Counted from the first letter of the stretch, positions 33,966 to 42,687 are shown. The stretch: DNA of 64,000 nucleotides from Deltaproteobacteria bacterium (GCA_016235345.1 JACRLG010000010.1:1-64000), one strand, 5' to 3'. Translations and numbers: made by a program. The notes: generated by a model from the letters alone, not told the origin.

Positions 33966-35113
33966 TAGCAGCCGATGTAGCGTGATATGACTATTCGCTG
34001 TATCTCGGATGTTCCTTCCCCAATCGTAAGCAGCTTCTGATCCCTGTAGAAGCGCTCCACCTTGTATTCCTTCATCAGCCCGTATCCGCCGTGGATCTGG
34101 ACCGCGTGGTCGGCCACCCTGCCCATGACCTCGGAGCAGTAGAGCTTTCCCATGGCGGCCTCCTTCTCAAAGGGGCGGTGGTGGTCTTTCAGCCAGCAGG
34201 CCTTGTAGAGCAGGTTTCTGGCGCACTCGATTTCCATGGCGCAATCACTGAGCTTGAAGGCAACCGCCTGGAACTTGCTGATGGATTGCCCGAACTGGCG
34301 GCGTTTTTTGGCGTAGGAAAGGGCCAGCTCGTAGGCCCCCTGTGCGCCGCCTAAGCCCATCGCGCCTATGGAGAGGCGTCCGCCGTCCAGAGTTTTCAGC
34401 ATCTGGCGGAATCCGTCCCCCTGGTTTCCAAGAAGATTTTCGTAAGGCACACGGCAGTCGTCGAAATAAAGCTCCGCCGTGTTGGAGGCCCGCCACATGA
34501 GCTTCTTGTGCATGGGCTTGGCGGTGAAGCCCTTGGTGCCGTGCTCGACGAGGATACAGGAGTATTCGGGCTTTCCGTCCGGGCGGTGCCCGGTGATGGC
34601 CTGGACCGTGACGCCAAGGCTTATGGGAGAGGCCGCATTGGTGATGAAAATTTTGGATCCGTTGATCACCCACTCGTTTCCGTCGCGCACTGCGGTGGTC
34701 TGGGTTCCGCCAGCGTCGCTTCCCGCAGCAGGCTCGGTGAGGCCAAAGCCCCAGAGGTATTTTCCGGTGGAGAGCTTGGGCAGGTATTTTTTCTTCTGGT
34801 CTTCCGAGCCGAAGTAGTAGATGGGGCCTATTCCCAGTGAGTTGCCGGCAGCCACGGTTGCGGCGTGGGAGCCGTCTATGCGGGCCACCTCCTCCACGGC
34901 GATGGCGTAAGAGATGTAATCCAGCTCCTGTCCGCCGTACTTTTCCGGGACAAACATGCCGAAAAGGCCGATTTCTCCCATGCGCCGGGTGAGTTCCGGT
35001 GAAAACTCCTCGTTTTCGTCCAAATCCAGGATAAGGGGGGCGATTTCCTTTTCCGCGAAATTGCGCACCGCATCCCGGATCATCTCCTGCTCTTTGTTAA
35101 GATCAAAATCCAA
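33965..35113 (-). CDS. Acyl-CoA dehydrogenase
   Basis: The start is a TTG at 35113 (382 aa), clearly marked by AAGGAGGCGGAT. The product is a complete FAD-dependent acyl-CoA dehydrogenase: FGLTEPAAGSDAGGTQTTA for flavin and substrate contacts, and ITNAASPISLGVTVQA. The C-terminal QIHGGYGLMKEYKVERFYRD is present, and the catalytic Glu lies in GEGTSEIQRIVI. It oxidises acyl-CoA to enoyl-CoA in beta-oxidation or branched-chain/aromatic degradation and passes electrons to ETF. No ETF or hydratase genes are adjacent. The chain-length preference cannot be told. Confidence 0.95.
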   Translation of the reverse strand: MDFDLNKEQEMIRDAVRNFAEKEIAPLILDLDENEEFSPELTRRMGEIGLFGMFVPEKYGGQELDYISYAIAVEEVARIDGSHAATVAAGNSLGIGPIYYFGSEDQKKKYLPKLSTGKYLWGFGLTEPAAGSDAGGTQTTAVRDGNEWVINGSKIFITNAASPISLGVTVQAITGHRPDGKPEYSCILVEHGTKGFTAKPMHKKLMWRASNTAELYFDDCRVPYENLLGNQGDGFRQMLKTLDGGRLSIGAMGLGGAQGAYELALSYAKKRRQFGQSISKFQAVAFKLSDCAMEIECARNLLYKACWLKDHHRPFEKEAAMGKLYCSEVMGRVADHAVQIHGGYGLMKEYKVERFYRDQKLLTIGEGTSEIQRIVISRYIGC

Positions 35114-35429
35114 AATCCGCCTCCTTGATACAAAAGGGGTTTAAAGGGCTTCAAGCGTTCATGAAAAAATATTTATTTGGCGGTGACATAGCATTACGCG
35201 GCCATGTTATAAACAGAAAAGTTCAAAATCCGTATGCCGGATCGAACTTATTTGGTAAAATGGCCCTGTTTCCTTCCGGTATGCTGCAAACCCCGGCAAA
35301 CTTCTGCAAGCCTCCAGCTTTACGGTTGACAAAATCCCACGGCAATGAGCTAAATATGAATCCCTTTTAGCCAATTGCAGTGAAATCGAAAACCGCTTAA
35401 AACCAATCCTCGTGCGAGGTAATCCTTTC
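35114..35429. other. Divergent intergenic region with a possible selA promoter
   Basis: This spans the divergent starts of the acyl-CoA dehydrogenase and selA. A perfect TTGACA at 35326-35331 is followed 18-19 bp later by TAAATAT (35351-35357), a possible plus-strand promoter about 70 bp before selA. I see no hairpin or operator. Confidence 0.4.
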
Positions 35430-36917
35430 GTGAATCAGCACCAGGCCGCCATGCTCCGCAATCTTCCTTCGGTGGAAAGGCTCTTGACGCTTTTATCGTC
35501 GCTTAATCCACAGGGTGTTCATCCTCAAAAATTTTTGAAGGACAATGCCGCGCGGGAGCCGTACGCCAAGGCGCGGGTTCCCAGGAGCGTGCTCCTTCTG
35601 GCCTCGCGGGATGCCGTGGAGGAATTCAGAAAGCTCATCCTCTCAGGGCGGATTGCCCCCGAAGACAAGGCGGAAACGGAGGGCGCGGTTTTGGCCCTGG
35701 CACTCGATAAGGCCCGGAAAGCCCTTTCGCCCAGCCTCATACCCGTGGTGAACGGCACCGGGGTGGTGGTTCACACCAACCTCGGGCGCTCGATCCTGGC
35801 CGACGAGGCCCTGGCCCACGCCATGCGCGTCTCCGGGGGCTATTCCAACCTGGAATACGATCTCTCTGAGGGCCGACGAGGCTCCCGCTTCGTGCACGTG
35901 GAGGAGCTTTTGAAGGAACTCACCGGGGCCGAGGCCGCCTTTGTAGTTAACAACAACGCGGCTGCAGTACTGTTGTGCATAGACACGGTGGCCAGGGGGA
36001 AAAAGGTCATCGTAAGCCGTGGAGAGCTGGTGGAAATCGGCGGCTCCTTCCGTATTCCCGAAGTCATGGCCAAGGGCGGGGCCGATCTTTGCGAGGTTGG
36101 CACCACCAACCGGACGCATCCTGCGGATTACGAGAGAGCCATAGACGCCGACACCGGGCTTTTGTTGAAGGCCCACACGTCAAATTTCGCAGTTGTGGGC
36201 TTTACGGCCTCGGTGAGTCTGGCGGACCTGTGCCGCATGGGGCGCGAACGCGGAATACCGGTTATGGAGGACCTGGGAAGCGGAAGCCTCTTGGACCTTT
36301 CGGTCTACGGCCTTTCCAGGGAGCCCACGGTGGGCGACTCGGTGGCCACGGGGGCGGACCTCGTCACCTTTTCGGGCGACAAGATGCTGGGAGGCCCCCA
36401 GGCCGGCATCATCGTGGGAAAGAAGGAAGTGGTTGACCAGTGCAAAAAAAATCCCCTGGCCCGCGCTCTGCGCATTGACAAGATGACCCTGGCGGCCCTG
36501 GAATCGACACTCAGGCTATACCGCGACCCTGAAACCGCCGTGGCCGTCATCCCCACCTTAAGGCTCATCGCCGCCGACCCCGCAGCGCTGGCCAGACGGG
36601 CGCGCAGGCTTTCCGCTTCCATTAACAAACTCGCCCCCGGAACGGTTACCGCAAGGGTCGTCAAAACCGGCTCCCGCGTGGGCGGGGGGGCGCTTCCCCT
36701 GGAGACCCTTCCGAGCTATGGGGTGGAGATTTCAGTTTCCGGCCTTTCGCCCAACGCCCTGGAAAAACTGATGAGGGGGGCCGATACGCCTGTAATCGGA
36801 CGCATTGAAAACGATTCCTTTCTTCTCGACGTGCGCACTGTGGCCGACCGTGAGCTTTCCCTCGTAACCGGCGCAATTTCATCCTTCTTATCAAAACCGT
36901 CTTCGGAGACCGCTTGA
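35430..36917 (+). CDS. selA: L-seryl-tRNA(Sec) selenium transferase
   Basis: I use the GTG at 35430 (495 aa), which has GAGG about 10 bp upstream; another GTG at 35412 is possible. The N-terminus matches SelA (LRNLPSVERLLTLLSSLN). The PLP-enzyme body is complete: PVVNGTGVVVHTNLGRSILA, GCIDTVARGKKVIVSRGELV-like segment and the PLP lysine at residue 318 in FSGDKMLGGPQAG. It makes Sec-tRNA from Ser-tRNA and selenophosphate, so the organism has selenoproteins. selB and selC are not seen nearby. The next gene overlaps its stop codon. Confidence 0.95.
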   Translation: MNQHQAAMLRNLPSVERLLTLLSSLNPQGVHPQKFLKDNAAREPYAKARVPRSVLLLASRDAVEEFRKLILSGRIAPEDKAETEGAVLALALDKARKALSPSLIPVVNGTGVVVHTNLGRSILADEALAHAMRVSGGYSNLEYDLSEGRRGSRFVHVEELLKELTGAEAAFVVNNNAAAVLLCIDTVARGKKVIVSRGELVEIGGSFRIPEVMAKGGADLCEVGTTNRTHPADYERAIDADTGLLLKAHTSNFAVVGFTASVSLADLCRMGRERGIPVMEDLGSGSLLDLSVYGLSREPTVGDSVATGADLVTFSGDKMLGGPQAGIIVGKKEVVDQCKKNPLARALRIDKMTLAALESTLRLYRDPETAVAVIPTLRLIAADPAALARRARRLSASINKLAPGTVTARVVKTGSRVGGGALPLETLPSYGVEISVSGLSPNALEKLMRGADTPVIGRIENDSFLLDVRTVADRELSLVTGAISSFLSKPSSETA

Positions 36918-38227
36918 TGACCGCAAAGGATCCCAAGGTTTTTTCCGACCGCCGCACCAGCGGCGCCTTTTTCATAGCAGATTCCGGCGAATGGCCCAAG
37001 GAGCCCCTTGTAAGGCCCGAAGAGCTCGACGCCCCGCCCTCCCCTTCGCGCGACACCCCCCATGAAATTATGGAACCGGCGGGATTTTTCGAAAAGGCCC
37101 TGGCCCGGCTCGAAGGATCTTCGCGCTTCGCCGCCCTTGGGATCAGGCCCGGACCGGCCAGGGACGATGCATCCCCGGCCATACAGATTTCAGCCATCGC
37201 CTCCGCTTCGGCTCTTCTGGCCAACCGGCTGGAGGGCTTCGCAGGTTTTTCGGATAGCCTCACGGTCAGCATCATTCTGCCGGGAAAAGGCCCGGAGGAG
37301 GCGATGGGGGCCGCTGACGAGCTTTTAAGGGCGCTTGCCGACACGGGTTCTTCCAACGTTTTTCTTGGGGCCGCCGTTTTCCCCCAGGGGGTTTTCACGA
37401 AAAGCCAGGCACTCAAAAACGTGGAAAAGGCCCTGGACCACGCGCTTTTCCACGGTGGGGGCAACCTGGTTTTTCTGGACGCGGTGAGCCTCAACGTTGC
37501 GGCGGACAAGCTCTACCAGGCTGGCGACATGGATGGCGCTGTCAGGGAGCTTCTACACGCTCTGGTGCTGGACCCCGAAAACATCAACGTCCTAAACAGC
37601 CTTGGCGTCTGCCACGCGGTGTCGGGCAGGAACGCCGAGGCCCTTGCCCGCTTCACCCAGGCGGGGGGGCTAGCGCCTGCCGATATCATGCCGGTTTACA
37701 ACGTCGGCCTCATTCACCTTACCGAAAACCGCCCGGAAGAGGCTCTTGCGCATTTTGAAAAGGCCCTGGCCCTGGAGCCTGAGGTCTTCGAGGTGCTTTT
37801 CCAGGCCGGACGGGCATCGATGGACCTTGGCAGAACGGACGAGGCCATCAGTTTTTTTGAAAAGGCCGCTACCGCCAAGCCGGAGTCCTTCGCGGCCCAG
37901 AAGATGCTGGGAAAAGCCCTGGCCGACGCCGACCGCGCCAAAGACGCGGTGAAGGTTTACGAAAAGGCCCTAAGGATCGTGGGCAACGACGCTGAAAGCC
38001 TTTCCATGATCTCCCTATTGTACGTGAAACTTGAGACCAACACCGAAATTGCCGTGTCCTTCGCCCGCCAGAGCGTGGAACTGGAGCCTTCAAACGGCCT
38101 TTTCCACTTTCGGCTGGCTCGCATCCTGGAGCAGGTGGCCGACCGGCAGGAGGCCCTGGCCCACTACGAGGAGGCCATGAGGCTGGGGTATCCGGTGTCC
38201 GAGCATTTATCCCGCCAAGGGGGCTGA
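36917..38227 (+). CDS. TPR protein with a GGDEF-like degenerate N-terminal domain
   Basis: The ATG at 36917 overlaps the selA stop (TGATG). The protein has 436 residues. Residues 45-190 look like a nucleotidyl-cyclase-type domain without GGDEF (VSIILPGKGPEEAMGAADEL, FLGAAVFPQG, LKNVEKALDHAL). Residues 200-430 are about six tetratricopeptide repeats (GDMDGAVRELLHALVLDPEN, RPEEALAHFEKALALEPEV). It is soluble and probably a protein-interaction scaffold. Translational coupling with selA is notable, but I know of no link between this family and selenium. Confidence 0.85.
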   Translation: MTAKDPKVFSDRRTSGAFFIADSGEWPKEPLVRPEELDAPPSPSRDTPHEIMEPAGFFEKALARLEGSSRFAALGIRPGPARDDASPAIQISAIASASALLANRLEGFAGFSDSLTVSIILPGKGPEEAMGAADELLRALADTGSSNVFLGAAVFPQGVFTKSQALKNVEKALDHALFHGGGNLVFLDAVSLNVAADKLYQAGDMDGAVRELLHALVLDPENINVLNSLGVCHAVSGRNAEALARFTQAGGLAPADIMPVYNVGLIHLTENRPEEALAHFEKALALEPEVFEVLFQAGRASMDLGRTDEAISFFEKAATAKPESFAAQKMLGKALADADRAKDAVKVYEKALRIVGNDAESLSMISLLYVKLETNTEIAVSFARQSVELEPSNGLFHFRLARILEQVADRQEALAHYEEAMRLGYPVSEHLSRQGG

Positions 38228-38323
38228 CTTAAAGGATTTTTCTTTTGGAAGGGGCAAAGAACAATCTGTCATGACGGGTTCTAAATTTGGCATTTTGACC
38301 TATGCGCAGAATGTTAAGGAACC

Positions 38324-38914
38324 ATGAAAAAAGTTTTACTGCTTTTGTGCGAAGGTTTTGAATTGTATATAGCAGCCGCGTTCCATGATGTCCTGGGCTG
38401 GTCGGGGGCTTATGGTTCAGAAAAGGTGGAGGTTGTAACTGTCGGCTTGCAGGATGAAGTTGATGGAACTTTTGGAATCAGGCTTATCCCTGACGCAGAA
38501 TTGTCGGATATAGAAGCGGATGATTTTGACGCCTTGGCCATTCCGGGCGGTTTTGAAGCCTATGGCTTTTACGGGGAAGCCTATTCCGAGCCTGTTGCCA
38601 ATATTATCCGCCGCTTTAATGAGCTGATGAAGCCTATTGCCTCAATTTGCGTGGGCGCGCTTCCACTTGCGCATAGCGGAGTTTTGGAAGGACGCCCCGC
38701 GACGACCTATCATCTTGGAGACGGCTTGCGCCGAAAGCAGCTTGCCGGGTTCGGTGCTGATGTCGTCGATCAACCGGTTGTCTGCGACAAAAATATTATT
38801 ACTTCCACCTCCCCGGCTACCGCGATAAGTGTTGCGTTCGAACTCTTGGCGCGACTGACGGGGGATGAAAACGCCCATCGGATTCGTGTTTTGATGGGCT
38901 TCAAAAAACTGTAA
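38324..38914 (+). CDS. DJ-1/PfpI family protein
   Basis: The 196-residue protein has the DJ-1/PfpI flavodoxin-like fold: KVLLLLCEGFELYIAAAFHD, DFDALAIPGGFEAYGF, and the nucleophile elbow Cys in IASICVGALPLAHSG. C-terminal ITSTSPATAISVAFELLARL is typical. Family members include glyoxalases, deglycase-like enzymes and stress chaperones. AAGGA precedes the ATG. The codon composition is visibly less GC-rich than that of selA and gmhA beside it, so it may have been acquired separately. Confidence 0.9.
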   Translation: MKKVLLLLCEGFELYIAAAFHDVLGWSGAYGSEKVEVVTVGLQDEVDGTFGIRLIPDAELSDIEADDFDALAIPGGFEAYGFYGEAYSEPVANIIRRFNELMKPIASICVGALPLAHSGVLEGRPATTYHLGDGLRRKQLAGFGADVVDQPVVCDKNIITSTSPATAISVAFELLARLTGDENAHRIRVLMGFKKL

Positions 38915-39001
38915 GCTTACCGGCGACGGCATGGCTTGCCCGCAAGGTGACAATACCGGAACGTTATTTCAGTAATCCGGCCTGTGGAGGCTTTTATTTA
39001 T

Positions 39002-39589
39002 ATGGAAGACGTAGTCAGAGAACTTGCTGCGGACAGCGTTCGGGTTATGGAGTCCTTTCTTTCCGCAAACACCGCCCTTGCTGTTTCGGCGGCCACCATG
39101 GTTGCGGAGTCCTTTTGCGCCGGAAAAAAAATCCTCTTTTTCGGAAACGGCGGCTCGGCAGCCGACGCCCAGCATCTGGCTGCGGAATTCGTCAACCGGT
39201 TCCGGCTGGAACGCCGGGCGCTTCCAGCCCTGGCCCTCACAACGGACACGTCGGTCTTAACCGCCATAGGAAACGACTACAGCTTTGAGGACGTTTTCGC
39301 GCGCCAGGTCCAGGCCGTGGGCAGGACGGGCGACATCGCCTGGGGCATCTCCACTTCCGGCAGGTCCAAGAACGTGATTCTCGCCATGGAGGCGGCCCGG
39401 AGCCTGGGAATGCGCACAGTAGGATTTTCCGGAAACGGCGGCGGAGAGCTGGCTGAGCTTTCGGACTTCGCCTTCGTGGTCCAGAGCAGGAAAACGCCCC
39501 GAATCCAGGAGTCCCACATGGCGATAGGTCACATACTGTGCGACCTTGTGGAGCGGATATTGTTTCCGCTTCTTTCAAGCGAAGCGTGA
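39002..39589 (+). CDS. gmhA: Phosphoheptose isomerase (SIS domain)
   Basis: The ATG at 39002 (195 aa) follows TGGAGG. The SIS signature is complete: FFGNGGSAADAQHLAAEF (phosphosugar loop and catalytic Glu), NDYSFEDVFARQVQA, WGISTSGRSKNVILA. The terminal QESHMAIGHILCDLVE holds the catalytic His. It converts sedoheptulose 7-phosphate to heptose 7-phosphate, the first step of ADP-heptose synthesis for lipopolysaccharide core. A fragment of the palindromic repeat follows its stop codon immediately. The unusual gene at 39621 starts 31 bp later. Confidence 0.9.
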   Translation: MEDVVRELAADSVRVMESFLSANTALAVSAATMVAESFCAGKKILFFGNGGSAADAQHLAAEFVNRFRLERRALPALALTTDTSVLTAIGNDYSFEDVFARQVQAVGRTGDIAWGISTSGRSKNVILAMEAARSLGMRTVGFSGNGGGELAELSDFAFVVQSRKTPRIQESHMAIGHILCDLVERILFPLLSSEA

Positions 39590-39612
39590 GCGCCTGTCTA
39601 AAAAAACGAATC
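39590..39612 (+). repeat. 5' fragment of the palindromic repeat, abutting a stop codon
   Basis: Directly after the gmhA stop codon, GCGCCTGTCTAAAAAAACG matches the left end of copy E at 63085 (GCGCCTGTCTAAAAACG), which also directly follows a stop codon. The rest of the element is missing. Confidence 0.6.
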
Positions 39613-39620
39613 GAAAGCCC

Positions 39621-40571
39621 ATGAGCGAAAAAATAAAGCCCCTCGACAACACCGGCCTTAAAACCACAAGCCTTTTTACGCGGAAAAGCCTTGTGGACGT
39701 GGCCGACTTCGGGCGGGCCTTTGCCCCGGGCGGGGGCTTTTCGCAGTTTCTGGAGAGCCTTCCCAATATTCTTGCCGGGCGCGACCTAAGGCTCGCCGCA
39801 AGCGCCATCGCCCGCGCCAAAAGGGAAGGCAAAACCCTAATCTGGGCCATGGGCGCTCACCTTATTAAAGTGGGGCTTCAACCGGTGCTGGCAAGGCTTC
39901 TGGAGGAGGGAGTCATAAGCCTTCTAGCCGTCAACGGAGCCGCCGCCATTCACGACGTTGAAATCGCCCTTTGCGGAAAAACGTCTGAAGACGTCTCCGA
40001 AAACCTGAAAAACCGCACCTACGGCATGACCGGGGAAACCGCCGACTTTCTTTCACAGGTCCTTGAGCGATGCAAAACCGGCGGCATGGGCCTGGGGGAG
40101 GCCGTGGGGCTTGCCATCCGCGAGGCCGGGCTGCCATTCGCCGGGCACAGCCTTTTTGCCGAAGCTCACCGCATTGGGGTTCCGGTCACGGTTCACGTGG
40201 CCCTTGGAACCGACGTCTGGCACGTTCATCCGGGCTTTGACCCAGGAGCGGCGGGCGAGGCTTCACACAGGGACTTTCTGCTTTTTTCGGGGGCGGTGGC
40301 CGGTCTCTCCGGCGGAGTGCACGTGAACGCGGGATCGGCGGTCATAATGCCGGAAGTGTTCCTGAAGGCCCTTGCCCTGGCGGGAAATCTCGGGCACGAC
40401 ATGAAGGATTTCACGGCGATAAACATCGACTTCGCCTTGCAATACCGCCCCCAGACCAACGTGGTGAGCCGACCCGTGGAAAAAGGGGGGCTGGGCATAA
40501 ACCTCACCGGTTGCCACGAGGTTCTGGTCCCCCTTCTGGCCGCAGCGGTGCTGGAGGAGCTTCATTCCTGA
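39621..40571 (+). CDS. Deoxyhypusine-synthase-like protein of unknown function
   Basis: The 316-residue protein begins MSEKIKPLDNTGLKT. The segment LIWAMGAHLIKVGLQPVLAR, followed by EEGVISLLAVNGAAAIHD, resembles the Rossmann core of deoxyhypusine synthase-type proteins, with nucleotide-binding glycines. Later motifs are GTDVWHVHPGFDPGA and NVVSRPVEKGG. Bacteria lack eIF5A hypusination, so the role must differ; some bacterial homologues make other amine conjugates. It follows gmhA by 31 bp and is probably co-transcribed. The family assignment is tentative, and no substrate is suggested. Confidence 0.6.
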   Translation: MSEKIKPLDNTGLKTTSLFTRKSLVDVADFGRAFAPGGGFSQFLESLPNILAGRDLRLAASAIARAKREGKTLIWAMGAHLIKVGLQPVLARLLEEGVISLLAVNGAAAIHDVEIALCGKTSEDVSENLKNRTYGMTGETADFLSQVLERCKTGGMGLGEAVGLAIREAGLPFAGHSLFAEAHRIGVPVTVHVALGTDVWHVHPGFDPGAAGEASHRDFLLFSGAVAGLSGGVHVNAGSAVIMPEVFLKALALAGNLGHDMKDFTAINIDFALQYRPQTNVVSRPVEKGGLGINLTGCHEVLVPLLAAAVLEELHS

Positions 40572-40635
40572 CGCGGGCGAATGGCGGGGAGCCGCCCGTA
40601 AGCCCGGAAACGCTTTTTTGAGGAGATATATTTCC

Positions 40636-40851
40636 TTGACCTGCCGATACCATCCCGACCGCGAAGCCCGCGTTCGCTGCGAAAAAATGATAGTGGGGTA
40701 CTGCGAGGAATGCCTGGAAAGCTGCGAAGCCTGCACCGACCCATGCGGCTACTGCAAGTTCCGCTCCTCGTGCGTGATCTGGGAGACGTGCAGGAAAAGC
40801 GCAAAAAGACACAGGCTGGAAGAGGAGGCCAAGGGAGTCGTGCAGTCTTGA
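40636..40851 (+). CDS. Cysteine-rich, B-box-like zinc-binding mini-protein
   Basis: I favour a TTG at 40636 (71 aa), 10 bp after GAGGAG; a TTG at 40618 is possible. The sequence MTCRYHPDREARVRCEKM has the C-x2-H-P start of B-box zinc fingers, followed by GYCEECLESCEACTDPCGYC, FRSSC and WETC. That gives ten or more Cys, enough for at least two zinc sites. The tail is basic. Such fingers often fold as a domain of larger proteins; here it stands alone in a run of closely spaced genes. The function is unknown. Confidence 0.7.
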   Translation: MTCRYHPDREARVRCEKMIVGYCEECLESCEACTDPCGYCKFRSSCVIWETCRKSAKRHRLEEEAKGVVQS

Positions 40852-40889
40852 AGGCTTTTTCCCAAGGGATTTTTTAGCGAGGCAAAATC

Positions 40890-41336
40890 ATGGCGATTTC
40901 GTCACAAGCCGACCCGTTCCTGAAAATGAAGCTGGCCCTGGTCAAAACCATTCTGGCCGAGCAGAACCCAAGCCTGGATTTTCTGGAACAGACCTTTGTG
41001 GAGGAGTTCGGCTCCCCGCCCTCCGCCGACCTGGTGGCCCTGTTTGAAAACGAGCTGAAAAAAAGGCTCGTCGATCCGGGCTCAAGGCGCATTCATCTCA
41101 AATTGAACCTCATCAGGGAGTACGCCAAGGCAAAGGCCGACGAATACATAAAGCGAGAGTGCGAGGCCCTTGGCGGAAAATGCCTTCCCCTTGCGCTGGA
41201 CAAGGACATCCTGATCACCCTGGACCGCCTTCAAAGCGTTTTCAGCACCAACGACCACCAGGAGGTAATCGTTCTGGCCTTAAAACTTCTGGAGCAGAAG
41301 GCCAAGAAGCTCTCGCCGGAGTCGTTCCGAAACTGA
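40890..41336 (+). CDS. Conserved hypothetical helical protein
   Basis: The 148-residue soluble protein has GAGG before the ATG. It appears all-alpha: FLKMKLALVKTILAEQNPS, FLEQTFVEEFGSP, LVALFENELKKRL, LNLIREYAKAKADEYIKREC. No known motif. It follows the zinc-binding mini-protein by 38 bp and may share its transcript. The rsmI gene converges on it with only 6 bp between the stop codons. Confidence 0.65.
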   Translation: MAISSQADPFLKMKLALVKTILAEQNPSLDFLEQTFVEEFGSPPSADLVALFENELKKRLVDPGSRRIHLKLNLIREYAKAKADEYIKRECEALGGKCLPLALDKDILITLDRLQSVFSTNDHQEVIVLALKLLEQKAKKLSPESFRN

Positions 41337-41342
41337 TCGCCC

Positions 41343-42233
41343 TCACTCCTCTTCACCGGCTTCGTCGAGCTCCCTCTTCATTTCCAGCGCCTTTGCGTAA
41401 ACGTCCCGACGGCCAAGACCCAAGCGCCTTGCGACCCGCTCAGCCAGCCGCGACAGGGATTCATCCCCTTTCATGAGCCCCTCACGCAAAGCCTCTTCGA
41501 CGGTTTCATCCCCGGGCGCGTCCTCCGCCCCGCTCCGGCCCTCCACCAAAAGGGTGCACTCGCCCTTTATCTCGCCGCGCCGGGCAAGGTTTTCCGCCAT
41601 TTCCGAGAGGCTCGCCCGAAAAAACTCCTCGTGGACCTTGGTGAGCTCCCTTGCCAGAACCGCCCGCCGGTCCCCAAAAATTTCCAAAAGCTCCGCGCAA
41701 AGCCTCGCCACCCGGTGGGGCGATTCGTAAAAAATGAGGGTTGCGGCCACCGGTGATAGGGCCTCCAGGCGCTGCCTGCGCTGCCCGCTCTTTCTGGGCA
41801 GAAAGCCCTCGAAATAATGGGAGTCAGTGGGAAGCCCCGAAGCGGAAAGCGCGGCGACGGCGGCGCAGGCTCCCGGAATCGGAACCACCCGGAAGCCCGC
41901 CTGGGCCGCCTGCCCGACAAGGCGGTATCCGGGGTCGGAAACCGTGGGGGTTCCGGCGTCGCTCACCAGGGCGAGGTTTTTCCCCTCCCCCAAAAGGGCG
42001 AGAATCTGCCCGGCCCGCTCGGACTCGTTAAACTGGTGGCAGGAAATGAGGTGCGCGGAAATTTCGTGCCGGGTAAGGAGCTTCCGCGTGTGGCGGGTGT
42101 CCTCGGCCACTATGAAATCGGCCTCCGACAGAATCCTGAGAGCGCGCAGGGTGATGTCCTCGAGGTTTCCCAGGGGGGTCGCCACCACGTACAGGACGCC
42201 GCAGTCTTTTCCTTCAACAAGTTCTCGAACCAT
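41343..42233 (-). CDS. rsmI: 16S rRNA (cytidine1402-2'-O)-methyltransferase
   Basis: The 296-residue protein matches RsmI throughout: LYVVATPLGNLEDITLRAL, VAEDTRHTRKLL, ALVSDAGTPTVSDPGYRLV (SAM site), IPGACAAVAALSASGLP, EGFLPRKSGQRRQRLE and LIFYESPHRV. It methylates the 2'-O of C1402 of 16S rRNA in the decoding centre, using S-adenosylmethionine. The family is normally about 280-290 residues. It is a single gene. Confidence 0.95.
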   Translation of the reverse strand: MVRELVEGKDCGVLYVVATPLGNLEDITLRALRILSEADFIVAEDTRHTRKLLTRHEISAHLISCHQFNESERAGQILALLGEGKNLALVSDAGTPTVSDPGYRLVGQAAQAGFRVVPIPGACAAVAALSASGLPTDSHYFEGFLPRKSGQRRQRLEALSPVAATLIFYESPHRVARLCAELLEIFGDRRAVLARELTKVHEEFFRASLSEMAENLARRGEIKGECTLLVEGRSGAEDAPGDETVEEALREGLMKGDESLSRLAERVARRLGLGRRDVYAKALEMKRELDEAGEEE

Positions 42234-42423
42234 GTTTTACGGCCTTCAAAAACCTGAGTGTACCCTTTGCCGCCTTTTCCATATTTTGCGTCGCAATCTC
42301 ACGGAAATCTTCGATACACGTTTTTTCTCTTTCCGTCCATGATCCTTTGTGGCCGTATTTTGATTCATGCAAAAAAAGCCCCGTAGTAATAAAGATTTTT
42401 TTCCCTGAAATCCCGGTTTTGTT

Positions 42424-42453
42424 TTGACTCGGAAGTCCCGACGGGTGTATTTA
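42424..42453 (+). promoter_or_regulatory. Possible sigma-70 promoter upstream of the sigma-like operon
   Basis: TTGACT (42424-42429) and TATTTA (42448-42453) are 18 bp apart. The repeat lies between it and the first gene, so a transcript from here would carry the repeat hairpin in its leader. Confidence 0.4.
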
Positions 42454-42557
42454 TGATGGATTCGTAAAAAAAATGCAGCCAAGGGGGCTTGGGTGCATAA
42501 GGCTCAAGACAGGCCGCTCCTTTCCTGAGGGGGTCATCGCTCCCCTTTCCCGTTCAT

Positions 42558-42687
42558 AACAGGCTGTCGAAAAACGCGATCCGGCAGTGTTCTGCTTTAA
42601 AGCCAATTCCGTCACGTACATTAAGTACGCTTGACTCATTGGCTTTTCGCACCGCCTTCACGGCTCATCGTTTTTCATCAGCCTGTA
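42558..42687 (+). repeat. Palindromic repeat, copy C
   Basis: It starts AACAGGCTGTCGAAAAACG and ends ATCGTTTTTCATCAGCCTGT, which are inverted counterparts. The inner arms AAAGCCAATT and ATTGGCTTTT pair perfectly, and the apex is GTAC-ATTAA-GTAC. No gene end adjoins it. Confidence 0.88.

Noticed and set aside
35430-38227. Selenoprotein candidates or a tRNA(Sec) gene near selA
   Set aside because: All neighbouring genes are complete without in-frame TGA codons, and no long-armed tRNA fold was found in the flanking gaps.
42473-42559. 28-codon frame that could be a leader peptide
   Set aside because: No ribosome binding site, no run of one amino acid, and no attenuator hairpin after it.
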